From contig CALBEY010000070.1 in NCBI GenBank assembly GCA_937888805.1, positions 1 through 64,000 of the forward strand: a stretch of DNA of 64,000 nucleotides, in the 5' to 3' direction. Both the position numbers and the translations under genes were made by a program. The notes under the pieces are model-generated. The model was not told the DNA's origin, searched no databases, and was given only the letters and a program-made list of their open reading frames with translations. Numbering within the stretch: position 1 is the first letter of the stretch; each line of letters opens with the position of its first letter. This document shows, in pieces, positions 8,470 through 16,733 of this stretch. The stretch is from an uncultured Burkholderiaceae bacterium (GTDB lineage: Bacteria; Pseudomonadota; Gammaproteobacteria; Burkholderiales; Burkholderiaceae_B).

Positions 8470-9852
8470 GTGACGGAGACGGTCTTGACAGTGTCTAAGT
8501 TATCCCAAAAGATCGGGCGAGTACAACGCGCACCCGAAAATTTTTTGCCAGCGGATTTTCGATCGGCAGTTACTGAAGATGGATTAACTGAGGCGCGGCG
8601 CGGGTTTTTGCAAAAAAGCTTCCTTGGTGCCATTGGTGCAACCATGGCAGCCGGTGTTAGCACGAGAGCGATGGCCCAAGTTGGCCCAGATGATCCTGCG
8701 ATTGTTACCAAGCAAGAATGGCAGACCACGCTTGGTCAACCTGTTGCGGTTAAGCCTTACGGCACGCCTTCAACATATGAAAAATATCTCCAGCGGCGAG
8801 AGTCGCCGGGACTGACCCGTGTATCAGGCTCATCGGTGGCATTCTCCCCCCTGCAAGGGTTTTTTGGCATCATCACGCCAAGTGGCTTGCACTTTGAGCG
8901 CCACCACCAGGGTTGGTATGACATTGACCCCAACAAACACCGCCTGATGATCAACGGCATGGTGAAAAAACCGTTGGTTTTCACCATGGACGATCTGCTG
9001 CGTCTGCCTAGCGTCTCGCGCATCCATTTCATTGAGTGTGGTGCCAATACCGGCATGGAGTGGGGCAACGTGGCGGTACCAACGGTTCAGTACACCCACG
9101 GCATGCTGTCATGCTGCGAGTTCACCGGTGTGCCCTTGTCGATGCTGTTGGAAATGGCTGGCGCTGATCTGAAGAAAGGCAAGTTTGTGTTGGCCGAAGG
9201 CAATGATGGCTCAGGCATGACGCGTACGATCCCCATGGAAATGGCATTGGACGATGTTTTGGTGGTGTGGGGCATGAACGGCGAAATGTTACGCCCCGAA
9301 AACGGCTACCCCTTGCGATTGGTTGTGCCTGGTGTTCAAGGCGTGAGTTGGGTCAAGTGGTTGCGTCGAATTGAAGTCGGTGACAAGCCATGGGCAACCA
9401 AAGACGAGGCCGCTCACTACATCGACATGATGCCCGATGGGCTACACCGTCAATACTCCTCGATTCAAGAATGTAAGTCCGTGATCACCACACCCTCGGG
9501 TGGTCAGCAATTGCTAACAACGGGTTTTTACAACGTGAGCGGTTTGGCGTGGTCTGGCCGTGGCAAGATCGAACGGGTCGACGTGTCAGTCGATGGCGGT
9601 CAGAACTGGAGCACGGCACGTCTTGAAAGCCCTGTGCTTGACAAGTCACTGACGCGATTCAATATCGATTGGGTTTGGGATGGCAAGCCAGCCATCCTTC
9701 AATCACGAGCCATTGACAGCACGGGTTACGTGCAACCACCTGTCCGAATGCTCAGAGAGGTTCGAGGCACTCGGTCTATCTATCACAACAATGCCATCCA
9801 ATCTTGGAAGGTCGGCGAAAATGGAGAGTTAAGCAATGTTCAAATTGGCTAA
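8470..9852 (+). CDS. soxC: Sulfane dehydrogenase molybdenum subunit SoxC
   Basis: SoxC (about 460 residues) is the molybdopterin subunit of the periplasmic SoxCD dehydrogenase, which oxidises the sulfane sulfur bound to SoxY. A twin-arginine signal (ARRGFLQKSF) at about residues 38-47 and an AMAQ cleavage site fit Tat export. The molybdenum-ligand Cys lies in HFIECGANTGMEWG, as in sulfite oxidase relatives, and the C-terminal dimerisation domain has VDVSVDGGQNW. The GTG at 8470 has no ribosome site. A TTG at 8485, six bases after GGAG, is a good alternative start. The gene overlaps soxD by 17 bases, so the two are translationally coupled. Confidence 0.94.
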   Translation: MTETVLTVSKLSQKIGRVQRAPENFLPADFRSAVTEDGLTEARRGFLQKSFLGAIGATMAAGVSTRAMAQVGPDDPAIVTKQEWQTTLGQPVAVKPYGTPSTYEKYLQRRESPGLTRVSGSSVAFSPLQGFFGIITPSGLHFERHHQGWYDIDPNKHRLMINGMVKKPLVFTMDDLLRLPSVSRIHFIECGANTGMEWGNVAVPTVQYTHGMLSCCEFTGVPLSMLLEMAGADLKKGKFVLAEGNDGSGMTRTIPMEMALDDVLVVWGMNGEMLRPENGYPLRLVVPGVQGVSWVKWLRRIEVGDKPWATKDEAAHYIDMMPDGLHRQYSSIQECKSVITTPSGGQQLLTTGFYNVSGLAWSGRGKIERVDVSVDGGQNWSTARLESPVLDKSLTRFNIDWVWDGKPAILQSRAIDSTGYVQPPVRMLREVRGTRSIYHNNAIQSWKVGENGELSNVQIG

Positions 9853-10894
9853 AACCATCGCTGCGCTTACCCTGGTAACTGCTGCCGGCACTGTCGCTAG
9901 CCAAAATCTTTTGGTGTTTGAAGGCATTGGACGCGAAGCCACGGCCAACGAAGTGGCGGCTTGGGACATTGACGTACGACCGGATTTTAAGGGCTTGCCC
10001 AAAGGTTCGGGATCAGTTGAAGACGGCATGCACCTCTGGGATGCGCAATGTTTGAGTTGCCATGGTGCGTTCGGCGAGTCTGCTGAAGTCTTTGGCCCGT
10101 TGGTTGGTGGCACAACGTTGGAAGACCAAGAAACAGGCCGTGTGGCGTCACTAACAAACCCGGCTCAGCCGCAACGCTCGACATTGATGAAGGTTGCGAC
10201 GGTTTCAACGCTTTATGACTACATCTACCGTGCCATGCCTTGGAATGCGCCGCGATCACTGACACCTGATGACACCTACGCCATCTTGGCCTACATGCTG
10301 AATTTGGGTGACATCGTTCCTGAAGATTTTGTTCTTAGCGATCAAAACATCGCAGAAGTACAGGAACGGATGCCTAACAGATACGGCATGACGACCGATC
10401 ACGGCATGTGGACAGTGGATGGCAAACCTGATGTGGTTAACACGGCCTGTATGTCAAACTGCATTCAAGAAGTCGTCATTACGTCCTCCTTGCCTGACTT
10501 CGCCCGCAATGCACACGAAAACTTGGCCTTACAGGACCGAACGTTTGGACCTTACCGAGGCATTGACAGCACCAAGCCACCGCTTGCTGCCTTGCCAGGC
10601 ACGAACTTCCAGCCTGTTGTTGCCATGGCAGAAACAGCTGGGCCAAGCGCAAAACAGCTCTTTAGTTCAAACAACTGTGCGGCTTGCCACGCGGCAGCAA
10701 GCGCCATGGTTGGGCCATCGATCAAGCAAGTCGCCGATAAGTACAAAGACCAGTCCGGCAGCTTGGCCATGCTTGAAGAAAAAGTTAAGAAAGGCGCGGT
10801 CGGTACTTGGGGCCAGATACCAATGCCACCTCACCCCCAAATCAGTGATGATGACATCTCGGTGATGGTTAAGTGGATGGTGACGGGTTCTTGA
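9836..10894 (+). CDS. soxD: Sulfane dehydrogenase diheme cytochrome c subunit SoxD
   Basis: This 352-residue exported cytochrome is the electron-accepting partner of SoxC. It has an N-terminal signal peptide ending near VASQ (residue 22). Two heme c motifs are visible, CLSCH at 72-76 and CAACH at 281-285, one in each half, which is the diheme layout of SoxD. Its presence with SoxC means that thiosulfate can be oxidised without storing sulfur, taking the full eight electrons. It overlaps soxC and is followed 57 bases later by soxY. Confidence 0.93.
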   Translation: MFKLAKTIAALTLVTAAGTVASQNLLVFEGIGREATANEVAAWDIDVRPDFKGLPKGSGSVEDGMHLWDAQCLSCHGAFGESAEVFGPLVGGTTLEDQETGRVASLTNPAQPQRSTLMKVATVSTLYDYIYRAMPWNAPRSLTPDDTYAILAYMLNLGDIVPEDFVLSDQNIAEVQERMPNRYGMTTDHGMWTVDGKPDVVNTACMSNCIQEVVITSSLPDFARNAHENLALQDRTFGPYRGIDSTKPPLAALPGTNFQPVVAMAETAGPSAKQLFSSNNCAACHAAASAMVGPSIKQVADKYKDQSGSLAMLEEKVKKGAVGTWGQIPMPPHPQISDDDISVMVKWMVTGS

Positions 10895-10951
10895 CGGATT
10901 TGGTATTTGGGTAGCATTATTCATAAGACAAAAATTTTTTAGGAGTTATAA

Positions 10952-11407
10952 ATGAATCAGCAAAGACGCACGCTCATGCAATTAACAGCCTTGGTCGGCT
11001 TGATGGCTAGCACTGGCCTCATGACTCAAGCTGAAGCAGCAACATGGAACGAGGCTGCTTTTAAAGCCAAAACGCTTGACGATGTGGTGAAAGTGCTTGG
11101 TGGTTCTGGCACACCAGCGAAGTCAGATGCTGTGACACTGCGCGCACCGGATATTGCTGAAAACGGCGCTGTGGTGCCTGTCGGCGTTGAGACCACTTTA
11201 AAGGCCACTCACATGGCCATCTTGGTTGAGAAAAACCCAAGTGCTTTGGCCGCCATGTTTGAACTACCTGCTGGCGCTGAGCCCTTTGCCACGACCCGCG
11301 TCAAGATGGGTCAGACCTCAAACATCTACGGTGTTGTTAAGGCCGATGGCAAGTGGTTCATGACATCCAAAGAAGTCAAAGTCACACTTGGCGGTTGCGG
11401 CGGTTAA
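10952..11407 (+). CDS. soxY: Thiosulfate oxidation carrier protein SoxY
   Basis: SoxY (151 residues) is the carrier that holds sulfur intermediates on a C-terminal swinging arm. The arm is intact: the protein ends in GGCGG with Cys149 as the attachment residue. The leader has QRRTLMQ and a hydrophobic stretch ending at AEAA, a Tat signal on which SoxZ would ride out of the cell. A clear AGGAG precedes the start. The gene sits directly before soxZ, and the two form the SoxYZ heterodimer. Confidence 0.95.
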   Translation: MNQQRRTLMQLTALVGLMASTGLMTQAEAATWNEAAFKAKTLDDVVKVLGGSGTPAKSDAVTLRAPDIAENGAVVPVGVETTLKATHMAILVEKNPSALAAMFELPAGAEPFATTRVKMGQTSNIYGVVKADGKWFMTSKEVKVTLGGCGG

Positions 11408-11476
11408 TCGACTGCCATTGACGGTAAAAATTGAATTCGCTTAGGCGATAAAACGACATCTAGAGAGGTAAATAAA

Positions 11477-11794
11477 ATGGCTAGCCCAATGCGTATTAGA
11501 GCAACTGTAGAAGCAAGTGGTGTGGTGGATATCAAAGTGTTAATGCGACACGTGATGGAAACCGGTCAACGCAAGAATCCTGAAGGCAAGCCGATTCCCG
11601 CCTGGTTTATTGAAACCGTTGATGCCCAAGTGGGTGGTAAGACGGTATTCACGGCCTTTCTCGGACCTGCTGTTTCGAAGGACCCATTTCTTCACTTTAA
11701 GTTAAACGGTAGTGCTAAAAAAGGTGACGAATTGACAGTGACTTGGAAAGACAATAAAGGCGAGTCCCGTACCGACAAAACCCAAATCAAATAA
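11477..11794 (+). CDS. soxZ: Thiosulfate oxidation carrier complex protein SoxZ
   Basis: SoxZ (105 residues) is the partner that folds against SoxY. It has no signal peptide, as expected for a subunit exported together with SoxY through Tat. The opening SPMRIRA, the central VLMRHVMETGQRKNPEGKPIPAWFI and the C-terminal DELTVTWKDNKGES are typical of the family. The start follows AGAGG. It lies 69 bases after soxY and 32 before soxA. Confidence 0.95.
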   Translation: MASPMRIRATVEASGVVDIKVLMRHVMETGQRKNPEGKPIPAWFIETVDAQVGGKTVFTAFLGPAVSKDPFLHFKLNGSAKKGDELTVTWKDNKGESRTDKTQIK

Positions 11795-11826
11795 ATCGTT
11801 CGGTTTACCCCTAGGAGGAGGAAGTG

Positions 11827-12633
11827 ATGAAAAATCACGTGATAACGGCAACCCTTGCGCTGACTATTGGGATGTCTGCGCCCTTGGTCGCGCACGCCCA
11901 GTCTGCAGCTGATCAGTTGCAGGAATACAGAGCCATGTTGGCTGACGGCAATCCTGCTGAGCTCTATGAAATGGAAGGTGAGGAGCTTTGGGTGAAGGCC
12001 ATGGGACCTAAAAACGCATCGCTCGAAAAATGTGATTTGGGTCTTGGGCCTGGTGTGGTCGAAGGCGCTGCTGCTCAGCTACCACGCTATTTTTCTGACA
12101 CGGATAAAGTCCAAGACCTCGAGTCACGACTGATGACCTGTATGGAAACCTTGCAAGGTATTCCTCAGGCCGAAGTCGTCAAGGCTTCGTTTGGCAAAGG
12201 CGTTCGTCAGCCCATGGAAGCGATGGTTGCCTATATCGTCGGCCAATCAAAGGGCATGCCCATCAAAGTACCCGCTAGCCATCCAAAAGAAAAAGAAATG
12301 GTCGCCTTGGGCGAAAAGATCTTTTTCTTGCAAGGTGGAACGATGGACTTTTCTTGTGCGTCATGCCATGCCGTTGATGGCCAACGCATTCGGATGCAAG
12401 ACTTACCAAATTTGACGCAGAAAGAGGGTGCCGCGGCTGGATGGGGTAATTGGCCAGCCTATCGCGTCTCGAGCGGTACTTTCTGGACCATGCAGCGTCG
12501 TTTGAATGATTGCTACCGCCAACAGCGCATGCCGTTTCCGATTTTTGGTTCGGACGTGACAGTGGCTTTGTCAATTTACATGGCTAACAAAGCAGACGGG
12601 GGTGAAATGAATACCCCGGGCCTGAAGCGCTGA
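11827..12633 (+). CDS. soxA: L-cysteine S-thiosulfotransferase subunit SoxA, single-heme type
   Basis: SoxA with SoxX joins thiosulfate to the SoxY cysteine. The 268-residue protein has a signal peptide cut near AHAQS (residue 26). Only one heme motif is present, CASCH at 177-181. The N-terminal half, which binds a second heme in diheme SoxA proteins, has lone cysteines at 69 and 105 in its place and no CXXCH, as in the Starkeya-type SoxA where a disulfide replaces that heme. The catalytic heme-ligand Cys229 lies in NDCYRQQRMPFP. I chose the ATG at 11827 after the strong AGGAGGAGG; a GTG three bases earlier is possible. Confidence 0.93.
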   Translation: MKNHVITATLALTIGMSAPLVAHAQSAADQLQEYRAMLADGNPAELYEMEGEELWVKAMGPKNASLEKCDLGLGPGVVEGAAAQLPRYFSDTDKVQDLESRLMTCMETLQGIPQAEVVKASFGKGVRQPMEAMVAYIVGQSKGMPIKVPASHPKEKEMVALGEKIFFLQGGTMDFSCASCHAVDGQRIRMQDLPNLTQKEGAAAGWGNWPAYRVSSGTFWTMQRRLNDCYRQQRMPFPIFGSDVTVALSIYMANKADGGEMNTPGLKR

Positions 12634-12655
12634 TCAAATAGTGGAGAACATCAAC

Positions 12656-13282
12656 ATGAAAAATCAAATGATGAATAGGTCGGTTGTTTTGGGTGCGGTG
12701 CTCGTTGGCCTGTCTTCTGGGGTAAGCGCTCAAGCCGTTGATCCGGCAGTGATGGCCATCATGGAAAGCAGTTTCAGAACCCAAGGCATTGCAGACAAGA
12801 GTCGAATCTACCCAGACGAGATCCAAGCCCTTTGCTCTGATAAAGCCGTCTTTAACTCTCCTGAGGGACAGAAAAAGGCCATTGCGCTACAAACCGCGGC
12901 GCTTGAGGCGATTAAGCCACCCTCTGATGGTGTCTATATGGGTGACTGGAAAGCCGGCGAGAAAGTCGCGCAAAGCGGCCGCGGATCTACCTGGAGAGAC
13001 AGTGATAAAACAGTCAATGGTGGTGGTTGCTACAACTGCCATCAAGTGACCAAGGCTGAAATCTCGCACGGCACGATCGGTCCGTCATTGTTAGGCTACG
13101 GCAAGTTGCGTGGCAATAGCAAAGAGATTGTTGAATACACATGGAATCGTATCAACAACTCTAAGGCTTATAACGCTTGCAGCAACATGCCACGCATGGC
13201 GCATTTCAAATTGCTCACTGAGCAGCAAATGAAAGACGTCATGGCTCTTTTATTGGATCCGGCATCGCCCGTTAACCAATAA
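12656..13282 (+). CDS. soxX: Sulfur oxidation c-type cytochrome SoxX
   Basis: SoxX (208 residues) is the monoheme partner of SoxA. It has a signal peptide ending in VSAQA (near residue 26), heme motif CYNCH at 125-129, and the conserved IGPSLLGYGK stretch after it. The distal Met probably lies in NMPRMAHF near 178-181. An extra N-terminal domain of about 90 residues precedes the heme fold, as in longer SoxX forms. The ATG at 12656 follows GGAG by nine bases and gives a clean leader; a GTG at 12641 is in frame but less likely. It follows soxA by 22 bases. Confidence 0.93.
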   Translation: MKNQMMNRSVVLGAVLVGLSSGVSAQAVDPAVMAIMESSFRTQGIADKSRIYPDEIQALCSDKAVFNSPEGQKKAIALQTAALEAIKPPSDGVYMGDWKAGEKVAQSGRGSTWRDSDKTVNGGGCYNCHQVTKAEISHGTIGPSLLGYGKLRGNSKEIVEYTWNRINNSKAYNACSNMPRMAHFKLLTEQQMKDVMALLLDPASPVNQ

Positions 13283-13290
13283 AAGAATAT

Positions 13291-13320
13291 GAAAGAGAGG
13301 GTCTTCGGACCCTTTCTTTC
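13291..13320 (+). terminator. UUCG hairpin between soxX and soxB
   Basis: A 13-bp stem with one G-U pair closes on the stable tetraloop TTCG (GGGTC-TTCG-GACCC core), and the 3' arm is rich in T (CTTTCTTTC). It starts nine bases after the soxX stop. It could end the soxCDYZAX transcript, protect its 3' end, or only reduce read-through into soxB, which follows in the same direction. Confidence 0.75.
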
Positions 13321-13458
13321 ATTGGTACTTACATTTTCTTTTGATTTTCTTTTCTTACCAGTAACTAAGATTCCTTTCTTAACGGTTACGGGTATCTATT
13401 GCATCTCAGGGTTTTCAGTTTTTTCATTTTTTATCAATTTTTTAATTGGATGTGCGTG

Positions 13459-15192
13459 ATGAGTATGAATCGTCGAGAGTTTATGCAAACATTGGCCATG
13501 GCCTCAGCGGCTGGCTTGGCATTAAAACCCAGTATGGGGTTTGCGCAAACAGCGGCTGACGCCTTCTATAACTTACCCAAGTTTGGGAACGTGCATTTTT
13601 TGCACTTCACGGACTGTCACGCCCAGTTAAAGCCAATCTATTTCCGAGAACCCAACGTGAACTTGGGTTTTCATTCGATGTACGGCAAGCCACCACATCT
13701 GGTTGGTGAGTATTTGCTCAAACACTATGGTGTAAAGCCAGACACCCGTGATGCGCACGCTTTCACATACTTGGATTTCGCCCCTGCTGCGCAAACCTAC
13801 GGCAAGGTCGGTGGTTTTGCCCACATGGCAACGTTGGTTAATCAACTCAAGGCCTCTCGCCCAGGTGCATTGCTACTTGACGGTGGTGACACCTGGCAGG
13901 GCTCTGGCACGGCGCTTTGGACAGACGGTCAAGACATGGTTGATGCCTGTTTGGCACTGGGTGTTGACATCATGACTGCGCACTGGGAAATGACCTTAGG
14001 CGAAGACCGGGTCATGGAAATTGTTGAAAAGGATTTCGCTGGCAAGGTCTCTTTTGTGGCTCAGAACATCAAAACCGCCGACTTTGGAGACCCTGTTTTT
14101 GATGCGTTCACTATGCGTGAAATGAATGGCGTGAAATTGGCCGTTATCGGGCAAGCTTTCCCATACACGCCAATCGCGAATCCGCGCTACTTGGTTGAGA
14201 ACTGGACCTTTGGCATTGAAGAAGAAAACATGCAAAAGACAGTCGACGAAGCGCGCGCGCAGGGCGCTCAAGTCGTGGTCGTTCTCTCGCACAATGGCAT
14301 GGATGTGGACTTGAAGATGGCCAGTCGCGTGCGCGGCATTGACGCCATCATGGGTGGTCACACTCACGATGGCGTACCCGCACCGGTTCAAGTTAAAAAC
14401 CCTGGGGGTGTCACACTGGTCACCAATGCTGGTTCAAACGGCAAGTTTTTGGGCGTATTGGATTTTGATGTGAAGGACGGCAAAGTATCCGATTTCCGCT
14501 ACAAGTTGTTGCCGATTTTCTCTGACTTGATTCCCGCCGATACTGAAATGGTAAGTTTGATTGAGAAGATACGTGCGCCGCACGAGGTCAAACTCAATGA
14601 AGTTTTGGCGCAGACCGAGGGCACGCTCTATCGCCGAGGCAACTTTAATGGCACCTTTGATCAGGTGATCGTTGATGCCTTGATTCAAATGAAAGACGCT
14701 GAGATTGCTTTTTCACCAGGCTTTCGCTGGGGCACCTCATTGTTGCCTGGGCAGGATATTTTGATGGAGCATGTGCTCGACCAAACAGCCATTACGTACC
14801 CCTACACGACGCTCACGCCAATGTCAGGTGAGATGATCAAAGTCGTGCTTGAAGACGTTGCTGACAACTTGTTTAATCCTGATCCGTATTACCAACAAGG
14901 CGGTGATATGGTTCGCGTTGGCGGCCTTGAGTACACCATCAATCCCGGTGCCGATTCCGGCAATCGTATTTCAGACATGCGACTGAATGGTCAGTTGATT
15001 GACGCGGGCAAGGACTACAGGGTTGCGGGTTGGGCACCTGTTTCTGAGGCTGCTCGAGACCAAGGTGGCGAACCGATCTGGGACGTGGTTGCCGCTTATC
15101 TGCGTGACACAAAGACGGTCAAAGCGGTGACCCCGAACATGCCCAAAATTATTGGTGCCGAAGGCAACCCAGGCTTTGCCCCACTGTCATGA
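13459..15192 (+). CDS. soxB: Thiosulfohydrolase SoxB
   Basis: SoxB (about 577 residues) releases sulfate from the SoxY-bound sulfonate. The leader has NRREFMQ, a Tat signal, and a cleavage site near GFAQT. The metallophosphatase-type metal ligands are visible: HFTDCHAQ, LLDGGDTWQG, ALGVDIMTAHWEMT, LSHNGMD and GGHTHDG, the set that binds two manganese ions in SoxB. I chose the ATG at 13459; in-frame starts at 13399 (TTG), 13450 and 13465 also exist, and ribosome sites here are weak. Between soxX and this gene are a hairpin and a 140-bp pyrimidine-rich gap, so it may have its own promoter. Confidence 0.95.
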   Translation: MSMNRREFMQTLAMASAAGLALKPSMGFAQTAADAFYNLPKFGNVHFLHFTDCHAQLKPIYFREPNVNLGFHSMYGKPPHLVGEYLLKHYGVKPDTRDAHAFTYLDFAPAAQTYGKVGGFAHMATLVNQLKASRPGALLLDGGDTWQGSGTALWTDGQDMVDACLALGVDIMTAHWEMTLGEDRVMEIVEKDFAGKVSFVAQNIKTADFGDPVFDAFTMREMNGVKLAVIGQAFPYTPIANPRYLVENWTFGIEEENMQKTVDEARAQGAQVVVVLSHNGMDVDLKMASRVRGIDAIMGGHTHDGVPAPVQVKNPGGVTLVTNAGSNGKFLGVLDFDVKDGKVSDFRYKLLPIFSDLIPADTEMVSLIEKIRAPHEVKLNEVLAQTEGTLYRRGNFNGTFDQVIVDALIQMKDAEIAFSPGFRWGTSLLPGQDILMEHVLDQTAITYPYTTLTPMSGEMIKVVLEDVADNLFNPDPYYQQGGDMVRVGGLEYTINPGADSGNRISDMRLNGQLIDAGKDYRVAGWAPVSEAARDQGGEPIWDVVAAYLRDTKTVKAVTPNMPKIIGAEGNPGFAPLS

Positions 15193-15241
15193 TGAGTATC
15201 TGAGGTGACATGTGAGGCGTTGGATTAAATCAGCGCCATTG

Positions 15242-15264
15242 AACGGGCGCCTGTGGCGCCCGTT
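15242..15264 (+). repeat. GC-rich hairpin downstream of soxB
   Basis: A perfect 10-bp inverted repeat (AACGGGCGCC with GGCGCCCGTT, loop TGT) lies 50 bases after soxB and 19 bases before the next start. It has no T tract, so a simple rho-independent terminator is unlikely. It may be a processing or stabilising stem between soxB and the DsrE-like gene. Confidence 0.6.
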
Positions 15265-15282
15265 GTACCTGAGGAGGGGATC

Positions 15283-15738
15283 ATGAAAAGTGTATTCAAG
15301 CGTGCGATGACGGCCATCCTGACGGGTGCCTGTTTTTCCTTTGGTCTGTCAGGCACGCCAACCCAGGCGCAAACAGCGGTGACCCCTTTGGTGGTCTACC
15401 ACTTTGATGATGCCCAAGCCCAAGGATTGAAAGGGCTGCGTAGCATTCGTAATCAATTGGATACAGTACCGGCCACCAAGCTGGCGATCGTGGCTCACGC
15501 TGATGGCGTTGATATGTTTATGGAGGGCGCAACTGACGTGGCGAGCAATATTGCCTATGCCCCACTCATTGCCGATCTTAAGCCACGCGGGGTTGATGTT
15601 TATGTCTGTGAGCTGACATTAATGGGCCGTCAATTAAGTCCTGACCAATTTATTCTTGAGGCTGATTTCACCCGTTCTGGCGTCGTGAAGTTGACCGAAT
15701 TGCAACAAGTAGACGGTTACGCCTACATCAAACCATGA
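15283..15738 (+). CDS. Periplasmic DsrE family protein of the sox cluster
   Basis: This 151-residue protein has a signal peptide ending near TQAQT (residue 30) and then a DsrE/DsrF-like fold. It opens with PLVVYHFDDAQA and contains TKLAIVAHADGVDMFMEGA, a VCELTLMGRQL segment with one conserved Cys, and the end VDGYAYIKP. Exported DsrE-like proteins of this pattern are common beside sox genes and are thought to carry or bind sulfur, but their exact task is not established. The start at 15283 follows GAGGAGGGG. Its stop overlaps the start of the next gene, indicating coupling. Confidence 0.82.
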   Translation: MKSVFKRAMTAILTGACFSFGLSGTPTQAQTAVTPLVVYHFDDAQAQGLKGLRSIRNQLDTVPATKLAIVAHADGVDMFMEGATDVASNIAYAPLIADLKPRGVDVYVCELTLMGRQLSPDQFILEADFTRSGVVKLTELQQVDGYAYIKP

Positions 15739-16718
15739 TGTCAATTGGATTAGGGCACTATGTCATGAAATGCCAGCAAATGGCGCATACCTGCTTGGCG
15801 TTTGGGCTTCTGGTGGCTGGGTCAGTGGCCAGTTTTGCGACCTTGGCGCAAACACCCCAATTAAAGCTGACACAAGTGTCGCCCAATACGTATTACGCAG
15901 AGGGTTTGTTTGCTCTGGGTACGCCACTGAATCAAAATTTCATCTCAAACGCGGGTGTGGTTTTAGCACCGGAAGGTGTTGTGGTGATTGATGCTTTGGG
16001 TTCGCCTGCTTTGGCGCAGCGCTTGATCGAAGAGATCAATATCATCACCCAAAAGCCAATCACGCATGTCATTGTGACGCACTACCATGCTGATCACGTT
16101 TATGGGCTGCAGGCCTTTCGTGACGTGGGTGCAATCATCATTGCGCAGGAGCAAGGCAAAGTCTATTTGACCTCTGACACAGCGAGGCTTCGTCTGGAGG
16201 TCTCTAGAGAGGAATTGGCACCTTGGATCAATGAGCAGACGCGGCTGCAAGCCGCTGACCAGTGGATCAGCACTGACCAGACCGTCATGCTAAGCGGATG
16301 GCCGTTTGAGTTGATGAAAGTCGGACCAGCGCATACGCCCGATGACTTGGCTGTTTATGTGCCCAAAGAGGACATTTTGTTTGCGGGTGATTTGATGTTT
16401 CAAGGTCGGATCCCCTTTGTGGGTAATGCCGATAGTGCGGGTTGGATTTCATCTTTGAATCGCCTCATCAAGTTGGCGCCAGGAGCAGCAGTGCCTGGCC
16501 ATGGCCCTTTATCGATTGATCCGTCGAAAGACCTGCAGTTCACTCGCGATTATCTGCAATTTCTGCGAGACAACATGTACGAGCCTGCCCGAAACTTAGA
16601 TGATTTTGATGAGGCCTACAAGGCTGTGGATTGGTCACCATATGCCTCTTACCCCTTGTTCCGTGCTGCCAATCGCATGAACGCCTATAACGTGTTCTTG
16701 TCGATACAAAGCGAGTAA
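15735..16718 (+). CDS. SoxH-like MBL-fold metallo-hydrolase
   Basis: This 327-residue exported metallo-beta-lactamase-fold protein has the zinc motif THYHADH at 115-121 and further ligands in GPAHTPDD, LFAGDLMF and VPGHGP, so both metal sites look complete. The order next to soxB and the overall pattern fit SoxH, a conserved accessory of sox loci that is not essential for thiosulfate oxidation and whose substrate is unknown. The ATG at 15735 overlaps the previous stop. An ATG at 15765 would give a tidier signal peptide ending at TLAQ. The gene converges on the thioredoxin-like gene. Confidence 0.85.
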   Translation: MMSIGLGHYVMKCQQMAHTCLAFGLLVAGSVASFATLAQTPQLKLTQVSPNTYYAEGLFALGTPLNQNFISNAGVVLAPEGVVVIDALGSPALAQRLIEEINIITQKPITHVIVTHYHADHVYGLQAFRDVGAIIIAQEQGKVYLTSDTARLRLEVSREELAPWINEQTRLQAADQWISTDQTVMLSGWPFELMKVGPAHTPDDLAVYVPKEDILFAGDLMFQGRIPFVGNADSAGWISSLNRLIKLAPGAAVPGHGPLSIDPSKDLQFTRDYLQFLRDNMYEPARNLDDFDEAYKAVDWSPYASYPLFRAANRMNAYNVFLSIQSE

Positions 16719-16733
16719 TCGCTTCGGGGTTGA

